From the IMG/VR virus record IMGVR_UViG_3300010885_017931, positions 1 through 26,241 of that record: 26,241 bases of DNA, one strand, 5' to 3'. The notes below the pieces were generated by a model. That model was not told where the DNA came from, did no database searches, and saw nothing but the letters and a program-made list of their open reading frames with translations. The DNA is from a virus. The position numbers were made by a program, and so were the translations under genes. This document shows positions 7,340-16,383 of the stretch, in pieces. Position 1 is the first letter of the stretch, and every line of letters starts with the position of its first letter.

Positions 7340-8626
7340 TTACTTACCTTGCTTTGCTGCTATCGCTGCTTTTATCTCTGCAATTAAAGCCGCTTTTTCT
7401 GCACTAGTATCAGTTGGTGGAACAATGCCTCTTTTTGCTCCAAGGTATTCTACCCATGAAGTTCTATCTGGATTGTAAGTGCCACCTTTGAATACTTCAT
7501 TCTTTTTGTATTCATTCCATAACTTATCTGCCCCAATAGAGGTTCCTTTTTGGTTTAGATATGTTTCAAGGAAATCAGCATAGTCACTGTCTAGCTGCGC
7601 TCTAGTTTCCATTCCTTTGATAAGAGCTTTATTTTCTTCTGGAGTTTTATCACTAGAAGGGCCGGCTCCAATAAGAAGCTTGTTCTCAAAGTCAGTTACA
7701 GCGCCAGGCGAACGACCTGCTTTTACTATTTCAGGCCTAATAGAATCTAGTACACGAGTAGAAGCGCGTTGTTGTGCTTCAGTCCTTCCACCTTCCGTTG
7801 GAAGATATTGATATAATGATGATGCTAAATCACGACCGCCAGCATAAAGAGCAGGTCCACCAGTAGAGCCAGCACCAGCAACACCTTCAGTTGCAACAGC
7901 AGCAAGATTTGAAACGGTAGTAGCTTTTGCTCTCGCATCTTGAATCTTAGTTTCTACTGCTTTATTAGCCTGTTTTTCTACTGCTAATCTTCTATCAGCA
8001 TCATCAGATGCCTTATTAGCAGTCATGCCCATTTGCTTGCCTTGCTGAATATATCTATTCCGCTTCTCATCAAGCGTTTCGCCTTCAAATAGCTTTGGTT
8101 CTACAGGTCTACCAATAGACGTATCAACTGGTTTAGCTTTTGGAGTAACTCCAATCATTGTTTGATAGTCTTCTGGTGTTAGTAATCCTTCTTTTATACC
8201 TGCAATGGTTAATTCATTTTTAAACTTTTTATCCTCTGCTGCTTTTTCAGCTTTTGCCGCAATTTCTTGCTGTAAAAGAATTGGATTAATCTCAGTCAAC
8301 CGACTCATCACATTTGTTGGAGTGTCCTGCTGTGCCAATCCTTGTAAGAATGCAGTTCGCTCTGCTGCTGGTTTAGCAAGCAGCTGACTAGCAAGGTCTG
8401 TAGCTTGTAAAGATTCTTCCGTAGCTTGCTTTCTAGCCTGATAGCCAAGTAATCCAGAAAGCAATGCCTGACCGAGAGCAATACCAAAGTTTCCAGCAGG
8501 CTTACCGTATGGATTGTACAGATTTGGTGCTGCTTGATTAAGCGCAATAAGGCTCATGCCATAAGGATTCTCTGCGCCAGTTATGCGCAAACCACTAAGT
8601 GCATCGGCAAGTGTAGGTGTGGCCAT
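7340..8626 (-). CDS. putative internal virion (ejection) protein
   Basis: 428 aa, Ala/Gln/Lys-rich and mainly helical, with charged coiled-coil segments (IAAKAEKAAEDKKFKNEL near residue 125). I recognise no enzymatic motif. The N-terminus has a hydrophobic Gly/Leu patch (GIALGQALLSGLLGYQA). Its position directly upstream of the transglycosylase ejection protein, with a similar composition, suggests a second ejection protein, as podoviruses usually carry two or three. SD AAGGA precedes the ATG. Confidence 0.65.
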   Translation of the reverse strand: MATPTLADALSGLRITGAENPYGMSLIALNQAAPNLYNPYGKPAGNFGIALGQALLSGLLGYQARKQATEESLQATDLASQLLAKPAAERTAFLQGLAQQDTPTNVMSRLTEINPILLQQEIAAKAEKAAEDKKFKNELTIAGIKEGLLTPEDYQTMIGVTPKAKPVDTSIGRPVEPKLFEGETLDEKRNRYIQQGKQMGMTANKASDDADRRLAVEKQANKAVETKIQDARAKATTVSNLAAVATEGVAGAGSTGGPALYAGGRDLASSLYQYLPTEGGRTEAQQRASTRVLDSIRPEIVKAGRSPGAVTDFENKLLIGAGPSSDKTPEENKALIKGMETRAQLDSDYADFLETYLNQKGTSIGADKLWNEYKKNEVFKGGTYNPDRTSWVEYLGAKRGIVPPTDTSAEKAALIAEIKAAIAAKQGK

Positions 8627-8634
8627 AGTTATCC

Positions 8635-9579
8635 TTATTTCAAAAGTTGATTAGTTGCACCAATACCAACTCCAGTTCCAACCCCTTGAGCAGCAGCACT
8701 CCAAGGATTTTGTTTTTGTGGTTGATTGTATTGGTTCATATTCTGCATAGCTTGTGCATCAAGTTGAGCTTTAGCATTGATGTTAGCTGCGCCAATAGTT
8801 GCACCAGATGAAATTTTTTGCTGTTGAATTTGCGCTTGGCGATTCTTTTCAGCTTGAAGAGCATCCATCTGTGTAGCATATGGAACTTTCCACATATCAG
8901 AAGTAGCAGCATACTGTTCAAATGGTAGCTTTTGGCCACCCATAAACTGATCATATCCCTGCTGTTGATATTGCGAACCAAGTTGAAAGGCTTGAGCACG
9001 CGCTTGATTACGAGCATTGTTTTGTGATTCTGCAATAGCTCGGGCCTGTCCTTGATATGCACCACTATTAGGATCTATACCCTGATCTGCCATGCGCTGT
9101 TGAAACTCTTCGTTTTGACGTTGGAACTCTGGTTCCATCGTTCGATTAAACTCATCCATGACGCTTTGACGAGCTGCGCTCATCTGGTCTGTAAAGCCCT
9201 GCTGCTGTATATTTGCCCAAGGATTATTTGGATCAAACTGCCCAGCTCTATTAAGAATATTTATTCCAAAGTTACCAGATACATCACCCATCTCATTGCC
9301 TTGCTGCTCGGGTGTCAATCCTGCGAATCGTTGTGCATCTGTTGGAGGTGTTGCGGGTCCTGCTGGTGCTTTAGGATTCTTGTTTGACCCTGTTCCTTTT
9401 ATAGGGCGTCCTTGGCTATCAATACGTCTTCCAGATGAATTGGTAAGCTGACCCTGAGAGTTACGGTATACGCCAGGAGATACGCGTTTAAGTCCATTTG
9501 CTGGATTATTTGTGGATGTAGTAGCACTCGGATTAGTTTTAAGAGCACCACCCTTATTAGCTGTTTTCTTTGCTACCAT
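8635..9579 (-). CDS. Gln-rich virion-associated protein with SPGVYRN motif
   Basis: 314 aa, rich in Gln, Asn and Ala. Near residue 32 it has LKRVSPGVYRNSQGQLTNSS, which is closely repeated in the protein encoded at 11733-12398 (LQRLSPGVYRNQQGGLVNSS). Both also contain LPFEQY. The central part, QSVMDEFNRTMEPEFQRQNE then RMADQGIDPNSGAYQGQAR, resembles helical structural proteins found near podovirus ejection genes. Function unknown; by position it is a minor virion or ejection protein. Confidence 0.6.
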   Translation of the reverse strand: MVAKKTANKGGALKTNPSATTSTNNPANGLKRVSPGVYRNSQGQLTNSSGRRIDSQGRPIKGTGSNKNPKAPAGPATPPTDAQRFAGLTPEQQGNEMGDVSGNFGINILNRAGQFDPNNPWANIQQQGFTDQMSAARQSVMDEFNRTMEPEFQRQNEEFQQRMADQGIDPNSGAYQGQARAIAESQNNARNQARAQAFQLGSQYQQQGYDQFMGGQKLPFEQYAATSDMWKVPYATQMDALQAEKNRQAQIQQQKISSGATIGAANINAKAQLDAQAMQNMNQYNQPQKQNPWSAAAQGVGTGVGIGATNQLLK

Positions 9580-9581
9580 AA

Positions 9582-11234
9582 TTATACCTGCGCACCTAAG
9601 TCGTATCTTATTTCAAACCCTAAAAACTGTAACGATGAATTTTTAATGCTTCCACCAACTCTAATTGCTGCACAATGTCCTTGTCCTGCCGCTGAATAAC
9701 GATCGTAAATATACTCTATATCTGCGGACCAAGGCTCAAAGTATGATGGAACTGTAACTGTTGCAGGTGATGGAGCTACTGGAGGAACATCGCCAGGATA
9801 AACATAAGCAGTATGAGCAGCGCCATCACTACCCCATTTAGAACCCCATGCAGTAAACTTTGCTGATGGAGTAGTAACCTGAGTAAGCACTGAACTACGT
9901 TTAAAGTCTGTATCTAAGCCAAGGTTAAGCGTAATTCCACGTTTGCCCCTAAGTAGCGGACGTATATCCTTAAACGCTTTATAATTGCCACGAGCGCCAT
10001 AGAATGAGAACGCAGTGCGACAAGAGAACGCTATTGATTGTGATGTTGTTGCAGTTACAGCATCAGCATAGCCAGTTTCGCCTTGATATATAGCTCCAGT
10101 GTTTGAGCCATAGAAAGGAAGATTAAGAAACTTGCACGATGCCACAGCATGTTCGCCACTATAAAGCACAAACTGCGTCCATGATTTGGTATCAATTGCG
10201 TATACTAGTAGTGTTGCAGATGATGCACTATCAGGAAGAGTAATATAAACACGTCTTCCTTGTGGCCAAAAGAATCCACCCCATAACTCTGTAGAAGATG
10301 CTTGCGTTGAATACTGAGTAATCAATGGATTTATTTTCAAGCTAACTATATTTGTTGCTTGCTCTGGATCTGTTTCAAACAACGCAGATACAGGAATGAC
10401 TCCCTGTTGCGTAATGATCCAAACGTCCTGGTTGACTCTTACATATGCTTTGCGACCAAGTGGCTTTCCAATTATGAAATGAGCTACTAGTGTCCAGTTT
10501 GCATCGTCTGGAGAATTTCCAGTGTACATAACTATTTCGCCTTCCGACGAAACAGCCATAAAATAATCCTGCGCTCCTAAACCTTTATTATTTGTGTAAG
10601 AGCCAGTAAATAAAAGATAACCACCACGACGGAAAATATATTGAAAGTCATAAGAGGCCATTCCTGGACTACCAGTGGCTAATGTGGACTTAACGGTTTT
10701 GTCGTACCACATCATCATGGTATTTTTCTGCGCGAAGTAAAGTCGCTCTCTATATGATGATACCTGTGCGAGTGTTGTATTACCTCCAGTAACTCCAGTG
10801 CCAGTTATGTTAATTGCCTTTCCTGTACCTCCTATACCTATGTATACCTGTGGCTCGTTTGTTCCATTGCAAAGGTATATATTCCCAGCAAACAACTCTT
10901 TGTTCCAACTACCTGCACTATAAGCACCAGCAGCACGAGTAATATCTGTAACTACTCCAGTAGATGAAATAGAATATAGAGCTGTATCAGTTCCGGCTAT
11001 TAACTGAGCAGTTGTATCCTTCAATGAATACTCATGCATGAAACGAATAGGAGTGCTTGGGATAGTCGCGCCACCAGTTGTAAAGGTTGTGTATCCAAGG
11101 CGTACAGTAGGAGCGCCAGCACCAGGGAAGATGTTAGTTAACTCCAATGCTGATGCTGGATCCATGTTGTCGATAGGACTTACGAGGTCCAAACCGAGCG
11201 ATGGAGGTGGCATTGTAAAACCCTGGAAGCTCAC
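9582..11234 (-). CDS. tail/neck stabilisation protein (P22 gp10-like propeller, putative)
   Basis: 550 aa from a GTG start, with GAGGT a few bases upstream; the next in-frame ATG is seven codons later. The N-terminus has PPPSLGLDLVSPIDNMDPAS followed by ALELTNIFPGAGAPTVRLGY. This is the typical opening of podovirus proteins that fold as a beta-propeller and sit at the head-tail junction or nozzle. The remainder is strand-rich with repeated blade-like units (LIAGTDTALYSIS, LFAGNIYLCNGTNEP). The family assignment is by pattern. Start and upstream stop nearly touch. Confidence 0.65.
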   Translation of the reverse strand: MSFQGFTMPPPSLGLDLVSPIDNMDPASALELTNIFPGAGAPTVRLGYTTFTTGGATIPSTPIRFMHEYSLKDTTAQLIAGTDTALYSISSTGVVTDITRAAGAYSAGSWNKELFAGNIYLCNGTNEPQVYIGIGGTGKAINITGTGVTGGNTTLAQVSSYRERLYFAQKNTMMMWYDKTVKSTLATGSPGMASYDFQYIFRRGGYLLFTGSYTNNKGLGAQDYFMAVSSEGEIVMYTGNSPDDANWTLVAHFIIGKPLGRKAYVRVNQDVWIITQQGVIPVSALFETDPEQATNIVSLKINPLITQYSTQASSTELWGGFFWPQGRRVYITLPDSASSATLLVYAIDTKSWTQFVLYSGEHAVASCKFLNLPFYGSNTGAIYQGETGYADAVTATTSQSIAFSCRTAFSFYGARGNYKAFKDIRPLLRGKRGITLNLGLDTDFKRSSVLTQVTTPSAKFTAWGSKWGSDGAAHTAYVYPGDVPPVAPSPATVTVPSYFEPWSADIEYIYDRYSAAGQGHCAAIRVGGSIKNSSLQFLGFEIRYDLGAQV

Positions 11235-11235
11235 A

Positions 11236-11733
11236 TTACCTCTTTAAATTAACATTAAATGGCATTTGATATTCAGCATTGCTCTTAGCTTGATTCCATA
11301 TATTACCTGGCTGCCACTGATTGAAATACCCACCTGCAAATCTCTTTGATATTTCAGGAGGTGGTGCTTGAGTTTGTGCCCAAGCATTAGGACCAGCAGA
11401 ATCCACCCAAGGTGTTCGATCGTTAATTGGAGCATTCATTTCCAATGCTTGTTGCTCTGCTCCAGTGGTCTGCATTTGACCTTCAGGAACATTGCTTGGC
11501 TGCATAGGAGATTGCTGAATTGTATGTGGTACAGATTGATTCTGAGCTTCAACTGCTAAAAATCCTTTTCGTTGGTTATCAGTCTGACTATCTGGCTGAT
11601 CACCTGCCGCTTGTTGATTTGCGGCTTCTTGTTGAGCTGGATTTGCCTGCAATGCAGATACCATACTAGCTCCAATTTTCTGTGGAGCTTGTGCATAGGA
11701 TCCTGCTGTTGGCCGTTGAAGTTTAGTGATCAT
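11236..11733 (-). CDS. hypothetical virion-region protein (165 aa)
   Basis: Gln/Asn/Pro-rich and low in hydrophobic residues, so probably largely disordered. The most ordered-looking part is the C-terminus (SKRFAGGYFNQWQPGNIW). I recognise no family. Its ATG overlaps the stop of the upstream gene by one base (TAATG), so it belongs to the structural operon. Confidence 0.55.
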   Translation of the reverse strand: MITKLQRPTAGSYAQAPQKIGASMVSALQANPAQQEAANQQAAGDQPDSQTDNQRKGFLAVEAQNQSVPHTIQQSPMQPSNVPEGQMQTTGAEQQALEMNAPINDRTPWVDSAGPNAWAQTQAPPPEISKRFAGGYFNQWQPGNIWNQAKSNAEYQMPFNVNLKR

Positions 11734-12398
11734 TAATAAACATTTCCGTTATTAGGTGTTCCAGGAGATGATGCTACTATTCCTTGTTGTGGCTGCTGTG
11801 CTTGCTGCTGTTGGTTATATGGCTGACGTTGTCCCATTTGTTGTGCATATGCTTGCTTTTGAGCTAGCAATGCAGCGTATTGCTGTGGATCTTGTAATTG
11901 ATAAGGGGAATATTTTAATTGCCCCATTTGCTGTTGAGCTGGAGCGTATTGTCCAGTCATCTCATTGAAGTTTGGAGATCCACCCGCATACATCAATCCT
12001 GGATTGCCATGCATATACTGTTCAAATGGTAATTCAGGTTTAGGAAACATATATGGCTTGTTACCAAAAGCAGCACCCATGCCAGCAGCAGCGCCAGCAG
12101 CAATTCCAGACATTTGATTGCCTGGGCCCATTGGCATTCTATGTGGCTGTGGAACATTCATAGAAGGACGCTGTGGCTGCTGTCCTGGAAGCGATCCACC
12201 ACTAGAGTTTACAAGGCCACCCTGTTGGTTGCGATATACGCCAGGTGACAGACGCTGAAGCCCAACTCCTTGAGCACCCTGAATAGCGCCAGTTACAGCT
12301 TGTGTAGCTGGATTAGGCTTACCAACTGGCATAGAAGTAACTTTGCCACCTTTTGGCATTGCTGCGAGTGCTCCCTTGAGTGCTGATCCTTTTGCCAT
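11733..12398 (-). CDS. Gln/Gly-rich virion-region protein with SPGVYRN motif
   Basis: 221 aa. It shares two elements with the protein at 8635-9579: LQRLSPGVYRNQQGGLVNSS near residue 48, and LPFEQYMHGNPGL near residue 123, followed by tyrosine/glutamine-rich sequence. The tail is almost pure low complexity (QQQQAQQPQQG). The shared elements suggest a common binding partner or an old duplication with divergence elsewhere. Function unknown. Confidence 0.55.
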   Translation of the reverse strand: MAKGSALKGALAAMPKGGKVTSMPVGKPNPATQAVTGAIQGAQGVGLQRLSPGVYRNQQGGLVNSSGGSLPGQQPQRPSMNVPQPHRMPMGPGNQMSGIAAGAAAGMGAAFGNKPYMFPKPELPFEQYMHGNPGLMYAGGSPNFNEMTGQYAPAQQQMGQLKYSPYQLQDPQQYAALLAQKQAYAQQMGQRQPYNQQQQAQQPQQGIVASSPGTPNNGNVY

Positions 12399-12405
12399 AA
12401 TTACC

Positions 12406-13563
12406 TTATTTGTTTGCGTTGATATTTAGCATGTCTCTGATAGACATATTTTTTGGTCGTTGTTGAATTTCTGCTTGTCTGAATCCTTCTGGGCCTGTCA
12501 TTGGAGGATTTGGCGCTGGAGCTTTTGGCGAAATTGTAGCGCCAGATCCTTTGTCTAGTCCTGATTTGCCAAGCATAGCATCAATGTTAGCTTGAACTTC
12601 TTTCTCATTTTTAGCGTTGCTGGTAGCAGCATTAACTAACATGCCAGTAAACTGCTCTAAATTTTTTCCATCTTTATAAACACTTCGTACGCGAGGATCT
12701 ATTTTATCAACAGCGTATTTAGCTAATGGATTATCCCAATCAACATCCCAAGTTCTGCGGGTAGTTTTTCCATCAATATTGGTTAATGTTGCTTTGCCAT
12801 CTTTGCCGATATTGTATTTATCACCTTTAGCAAGAGTTACTTCAAAGTTGTCATTTGCAATTCCAGCGTCTTGCAAATCTTTTCTTAGCATGTCTCTATT
12901 TTGTTGAGGCTTAGACTTTCCGCTAGTAAATGCTCCAGATAATCCAGCGGCACCAAGTCCAACACCTGCGCCAATAGCTGCGCCCCATGGACCAAAATAA
13001 CTTCCCATAGCAGCACCAGAGGCTGCTCCTTCTAAATATCCAGTTTTGTTATTTCTTCTCTTTGCCAAGAGATCCGTCATTCCAACAGCTCCAGCTATAG
13101 GTAAATAATAATTACCAGCAGAACCAATTCCTTCTAATGCAAAACCAGATGTACCAGCACCAGCACCACCAGCTAATGGCGCAGTAGTTTGTGCTCCAAG
13201 AAGAGTAGGAGTTGCCACCTCTCCAGCAGTCCCACCTAATGCAGCTTCTCCACCTAATGCACCAGGCATTTCAGCTGCACCAGCGCCAGCACCATTACCA
13301 AACAATCCAGCTACATTGGGGAATCCACGTGCTGCTTCTTGTCCAAGCAACAATCCGCCAATAGTGCCACCAGTTTGAGCTAGCCCAGCTTTCTGATCTG
13401 CTGCTGCTTGGTCTGCTGCTTGCTGCTGTGGGCTTGGAGGTGGTCCAAAGCTAGCTTCAACAGCTTTATACGCATCATACGGACGCATACCCTGGCTGGT
13501 TAACTGATTGTAGTAATCCCTTGCAGTCATTCCTTTAGCTGGTGGTGCTATTTGCTGTGCCAT
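12406..13563 (-). CDS. putative internal virion protein, Gly/Ala-rich
   Basis: The frame extends to 13617, but the first codons there lie inside the upstream gene. I choose the ATG at 13563 (MAQQIAPPAKGMTARDYY), which lies one base after the upstream TAA. 385 aa. A long Gly/Ala-rich stretch (SGAAMGSYFGPWGAAIGAGV, residues about 190-215) looks membrane-active, as in ejection proteins. The part NFEVTLAKGDKYNIGKDG then RRTWDVDWDNPLAKYAVDKI resembles other podovirus internal proteins. Function is inferred from position and composition. Confidence 0.55.
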   Translation of the reverse strand: MAQQIAPPAKGMTARDYYNQLTSQGMRPYDAYKAVEASFGPPPSPQQQAADQAAADQKAGLAQTGGTIGGLLLGQEAARGFPNVAGLFGNGAGAGAAEMPGALGGEAALGGTAGEVATPTLLGAQTTAPLAGGAGAGTSGFALEGIGSAGNYYLPIAGAVGMTDLLAKRRNNKTGYLEGAASGAAMGSYFGPWGAAIGAGVGLGAAGLSGAFTSGKSKPQQNRDMLRKDLQDAGIANDNFEVTLAKGDKYNIGKDGKATLTNIDGKTTRRTWDVDWDNPLAKYAVDKIDPRVRSVYKDGKNLEQFTGMLVNAATSNAKNEKEVQANIDAMLGKSGLDKGSGATISPKAPAPNPPMTGPEGFRQAEIQQRPKNMSIRDMLNINANK

Positions 13564-13564
13564 A

Positions 13565-14428
13565 TTATGTCCATGTTCCAAATACTGCGGTTCCAGCACG
13601 TGCAAACATCTCTGCACGAGTATGGCCTCCAGCGTAGATAATCTTACTTACTTGCTGTCTAGAATAATCCTCGTTCATCTGAACTAGGTATCGCGGCTGA
13701 ATAGTATCAAGACCATGAATCTCAGCAAAACGCTCAAGCATACCTTGCTCAAGAGTCTTTTGATTCAGAACAGTTTCATCGCTATCAGCTAAAAACTCGC
13801 TATATGCTCCATTGTAGTAAGTCCAAGTAACTCCACCATCTGAAGCAGAACCGCTTGTATGTATTGGAGTAGTCACCCCAGAAGTTCCACCTAATGTAGT
13901 TTGATAGTAGTTGCCGTTATAAAATGTATAAGCACCAGCAGCAAAGACAGTGCCGCTTGCCCATGTAGCAGGACGTACAGACCTATCTGCGATATACTCA
14001 AAGATAACTATATTTCCATTTTGTGATGCTGATGGAGTAGGCGAGATAAGCAATTCATTATTGCTTAGTCCTCTAATCTGAAAACGCTGATAAACGGTCG
14101 TATTTAAACCGTAGCCGCGAATCTCTGCATACTCCTGGGGTGACATAGGCCCCAAGATCCTCCAGCGTGTAGAGCTGTTCCAGAAGGTTTCATAATGGTA
14201 CCACGAAAAGGCAGCGGGCAGCGGATAACTAGCCTGCCCAGCTACCAACGTGATTGAACCAGATGCATACAATTGCGGCCAGGGATACTGGTCCGACATG
14301 TCATGGCTGATACGACTAGCAATAGTCCGCAGTTGCTTGGTAGTTGTTTCGGTTGAAGCTACAACGCCACTTTCGACGGTATACCCTGCCTCATTAGCTA
14401 CGTTTTGAACTGCGGTTACTAGACTCAT
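13565..14428 (-). CDS. neck/tail adaptor protein (head-tail connector type)
   Basis: 287 aa. The opening LVTAVQNVANEAGYTV, then TTKQLRTIASRISHDMSDQY and PWPQL, followed by LVAGQASYPLPAAFSWYHYE and RWRILGPMSPQEYAEIRG, is the usual pattern of a podovirus tail adaptor (tail-tubular-A-like). An inserted segment at about 155-210 (FAAGAYTFYNGNYYQTT) resembles a small carbohydrate-binding-like fold found in such proteins. It is coupled to the upstream gene by ATGA. Confidence 0.7.
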   Translation of the reverse strand: MSLVTAVQNVANEAGYTVESGVVASTETTTKQLRTIASRISHDMSDQYPWPQLYASGSITLVAGQASYPLPAAFSWYHYETFWNSSTRWRILGPMSPQEYAEIRGYGLNTTVYQRFQIRGLSNNELLISPTPSASQNGNIVIFEYIADRSVRPATWASGTVFAAGAYTFYNGNYYQTTLGGTSGVTTPIHTSGSASDGGVTWTYYNGAYSEFLADSDETVLNQKTLEQGMLERFAEIHGLDTIQPRYLVQMNEDYSRQQVSKIIYAGGHTRAEMFARAGTAVFGTWT

Positions 14429-15123
14429 ACTTTCCTTGGTCTGCCTCTGCGTTTAGGTGCTGTCTCTTCCTCAAGAACCTCATCTTGGCTACCTTCTTCA
14501 AGTAGCTCATCCTCAACCTCGATAGATCGGATCACCTCCTTTCGACGTGAACGAAGGTCTGTGCCCTCGTTGCCCTCTACTCGTTGCAATAACAACTCTA
14601 CCTGCTCTTCTAACTTCGCTGTTCTCTTCTGCTCACGCTCAAGCTGCTGTTTAAGAGCAACTACGTTAAATTGAGAAGAGTTTGCAGCATCAAGCCAATC
14701 TTTGGCCATCTTTACAAACTTACCAGTTGGTCCAAGTCTACGCTTGAGTTCATCGTGTGCATCAGCAAGCTGCTCTACGGTTTTAAAACCAAGGTGCTGC
14801 AACTCACGAAGAGTTGATCCATTCATCAAAGTCCATTCAGCAAGAGGTGTGCCGCTAACTACTACCTCGCTACCAGCTTTGAAAGCTGCGTAATCTTCTG
14901 GATAGTCTTGTATGTCTTGTGGCTCAATCCTGCGAACCGTTTCATCTCCACCTGGATACTGAATAGAGATTGAAGGTATTTCGTCAAAAATAGCGCGACC
15001 TGCTTGAAGGCTTTTTTCTTTATTCTCGTTGTACGAATTGAAGAACTTAACATTAGCGCCATGAAATCGTCTGCGCTGCTGTTGCTGTCCGTTCATCAAG
15101 TTATTCCAGTCTATCTGTGCCAT
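14425..15123 (-). CDS. virion-associated protein with C-terminal AT-hook-like tail
   Basis: 232 aa. The middle, LAEWTLMNGSTLRELQHLGF then KTVEQLADAHDELKRRLGP, is seen in several phage structural proteins of unknown function. Residues about 155-190 form a coiled coil (LEREQKRTAKLEEQVELLLQ). The C-terminus is acidic and then ends in PKRRGRPRKV, an AT-hook-like motif. SD AGGA lies upstream. It could link the DNA to the head-tail region; that is inference. Confidence 0.6.
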   Translation of the reverse strand: MAQIDWNNLMNGQQQQRRRFHGANVKFFNSYNENKEKSLQAGRAIFDEIPSISIQYPGGDETVRRIEPQDIQDYPEDYAAFKAGSEVVVSGTPLAEWTLMNGSTLRELQHLGFKTVEQLADAHDELKRRLGPTGKFVKMAKDWLDAANSSQFNVVALKQQLEREQKRTAKLEEQVELLLQRVEGNEGTDLRSRRKEVIRSIEVEDELLEEGSQDEVLEEETAPKRRGRPRKV

Positions 15124-15168
15124 TCTTTAGTCCTAGTTTAAGAGTCAAAAACATATTGACCATAGTTA

Positions 15169-15750
15169 TTATTTAACGGCCAAAGAATAGCATATTTTGG
15201 CAGTTCCGGTATTACTGAATCCTGTGTAGGTAAACCCAGTGGTTGGCTCTGTAGCATCTTTAGTTGCAAGGACTAATCCTGTGCCAGCTAGTTGGGTAGT
15301 AAACCCTGTTCCAATTGTAGCGTTTGTGACGCTAGAATAACCAAGAGCAAGGATGCTGGAGCCGGTTGTAAGAGCTGATAAACTATTCCAAGTGCCGCTA
15401 TCTGGAGCAGCAGATCCTCCAGTAATGCTTGCTGGACCACGCAAAACAACAATCAAATCTGCAAATCCGGTTAGCAATGCTCCACTTAACGCGCTGGGGG
15501 CTATTCGCCAACCATAAGCGTAGTTATTAGTAATGTTGAACGTTCCGGTGGAGATAGTTGTGAATCCAGTAGGAGGAGTTATCGCAGTGAGACTATGCGT
15601 ACAATACGCGATAAAATCTCCATTTTGAACACCAGCAGGGTATGAGCCAGTAGTTGAATATCCAACAAGCTGCGCAGTAGCACCACCAACACCGCCACCA
15701 CCGACAGCGCGTTGCTCACTAAGACATCCTGCTGAAACACCAATAAACAT
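15169..15750 (-). CDS. tandem-duplicated virion protein, copy 2
   Basis: 193 aa, strand-rich, Gly/Thr/Ser-rich, with no membrane segment. By eye about two thirds of the residues match the protein encoded just upstream (15772-16383), including the identical APSALSGALLTGFADLIVV and TGFTTQLAGTGL. Third codon positions differ in these stretches, so both copies appear kept by selection. This copy lacks the first eight residues (MASKKLDP) of the other. Its place among head genes suggests a decoration or fibre protein. SD AGGA precedes the ATG. Confidence 0.7.
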   Translation of the reverse strand: MFIGVSAGCLSEQRAVGGGGVGGATAQLVGYSTTGSYPAGVQNGDFIAYCTHSLTAITPPTGFTTISTGTFNITNNYAYGWRIAPSALSGALLTGFADLIVVLRGPASITGGSAAPDSGTWNSLSALTTGSSILALGYSSVTNATIGTGFTTQLAGTGLVLATKDATEPTTGFTYTGFSNTGTAKICYSLAVK

Positions 15751-15771
15751 TAGTACATTCCTAAACAGTAA

Positions 15772-16383
15772 TTATACTATTGGCGCTGAAACTGCTAAAG
15801 AATAACAAATTTTAGCGGTTCCAGTATTACTAAATCCAGTATACGTAAATCCTGCGCTTGGCTCTAGGGCGTTTTTAGTCGCAAGTATAAGACCAGTTCC
15901 TGCAAGCTGAGTTGTAAACCCTGTTCCAATAGTGGCATTTGTATTGCTTGAATAGCCAAGAGCAAGAATGCTTAAATCGTTACTTGCTGTTGAAAGAGAA
16001 GTCCAAGCAGACGTGTCAGCAGCAGCAACCCCACCCGCAAGATTTCCCGGTCCTCGTAGAACAACAATCAAATCTGCAAATCCAGTTAACAATGCTCCAC
16101 TTAATGCACTTGGAGCTACTCGGTAGCCAAACAAATAGTTATTAGTAGTGTTAAATGTTCCAGACGCAATAGTTGTAAATCCAGCAGGAGCGGTTATTGC
16201 ACTTAAACTATGAGTGCAATAAACGATAAAATCATTTGTTTGGATTCCAGCAGGATATGAACCATTCGTAGAGTAACTTACAAGTTGAGACGTAGCGCCA
16301 TTTCCAACACTAACAGCGCGTTGTTTAGTTAAAGCTCCTGCTGATATTCCAACAAACATTGGGTCCAGTTTTTTGCTAGCCAT
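15772..16383 (-). CDS. tandem-duplicated virion protein, copy 1
   Basis: 203 aa, paralogue of the following gene across its whole length, with extra residues at both ends (MASKKLDP and SAPIV). The sequence is all-beta in character (YCTHSLSAITAPAGFTTIAS, FTYTGFSNTGTAKICYSLAV). Its ATG overlaps the upstream stop by one base. The family is not recognised; a surface decoration role is inferred from position and duplication. Confidence 0.7.
   Translation of the reverse strand: MASKKLDPMFVGISAGALTKQRAVSVGNGATSQLVSYSTNGSYPAGIQTNDFIVYCTHSLSAITAPAGFTTIASGTFNTTNNYLFGYRVAPSALSGALLTGFADLIVVLRGPGNLAGGVAAADTSAWTSLSTASNDLSILALGYSSNTNATIGTGFTTQLAGTGLILATKNALEPSAGFTYTGFSNTGTAKICYSLAVSAPIV

Noticed and set aside
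11756-12398. CRISPR-like or microsatellite repeats in the Gln-rich genes
   Set aside because: The repeated CTG/TTG-type triplets are codons for Gln runs in an open frame; no regular repeat-spacer pattern exists.
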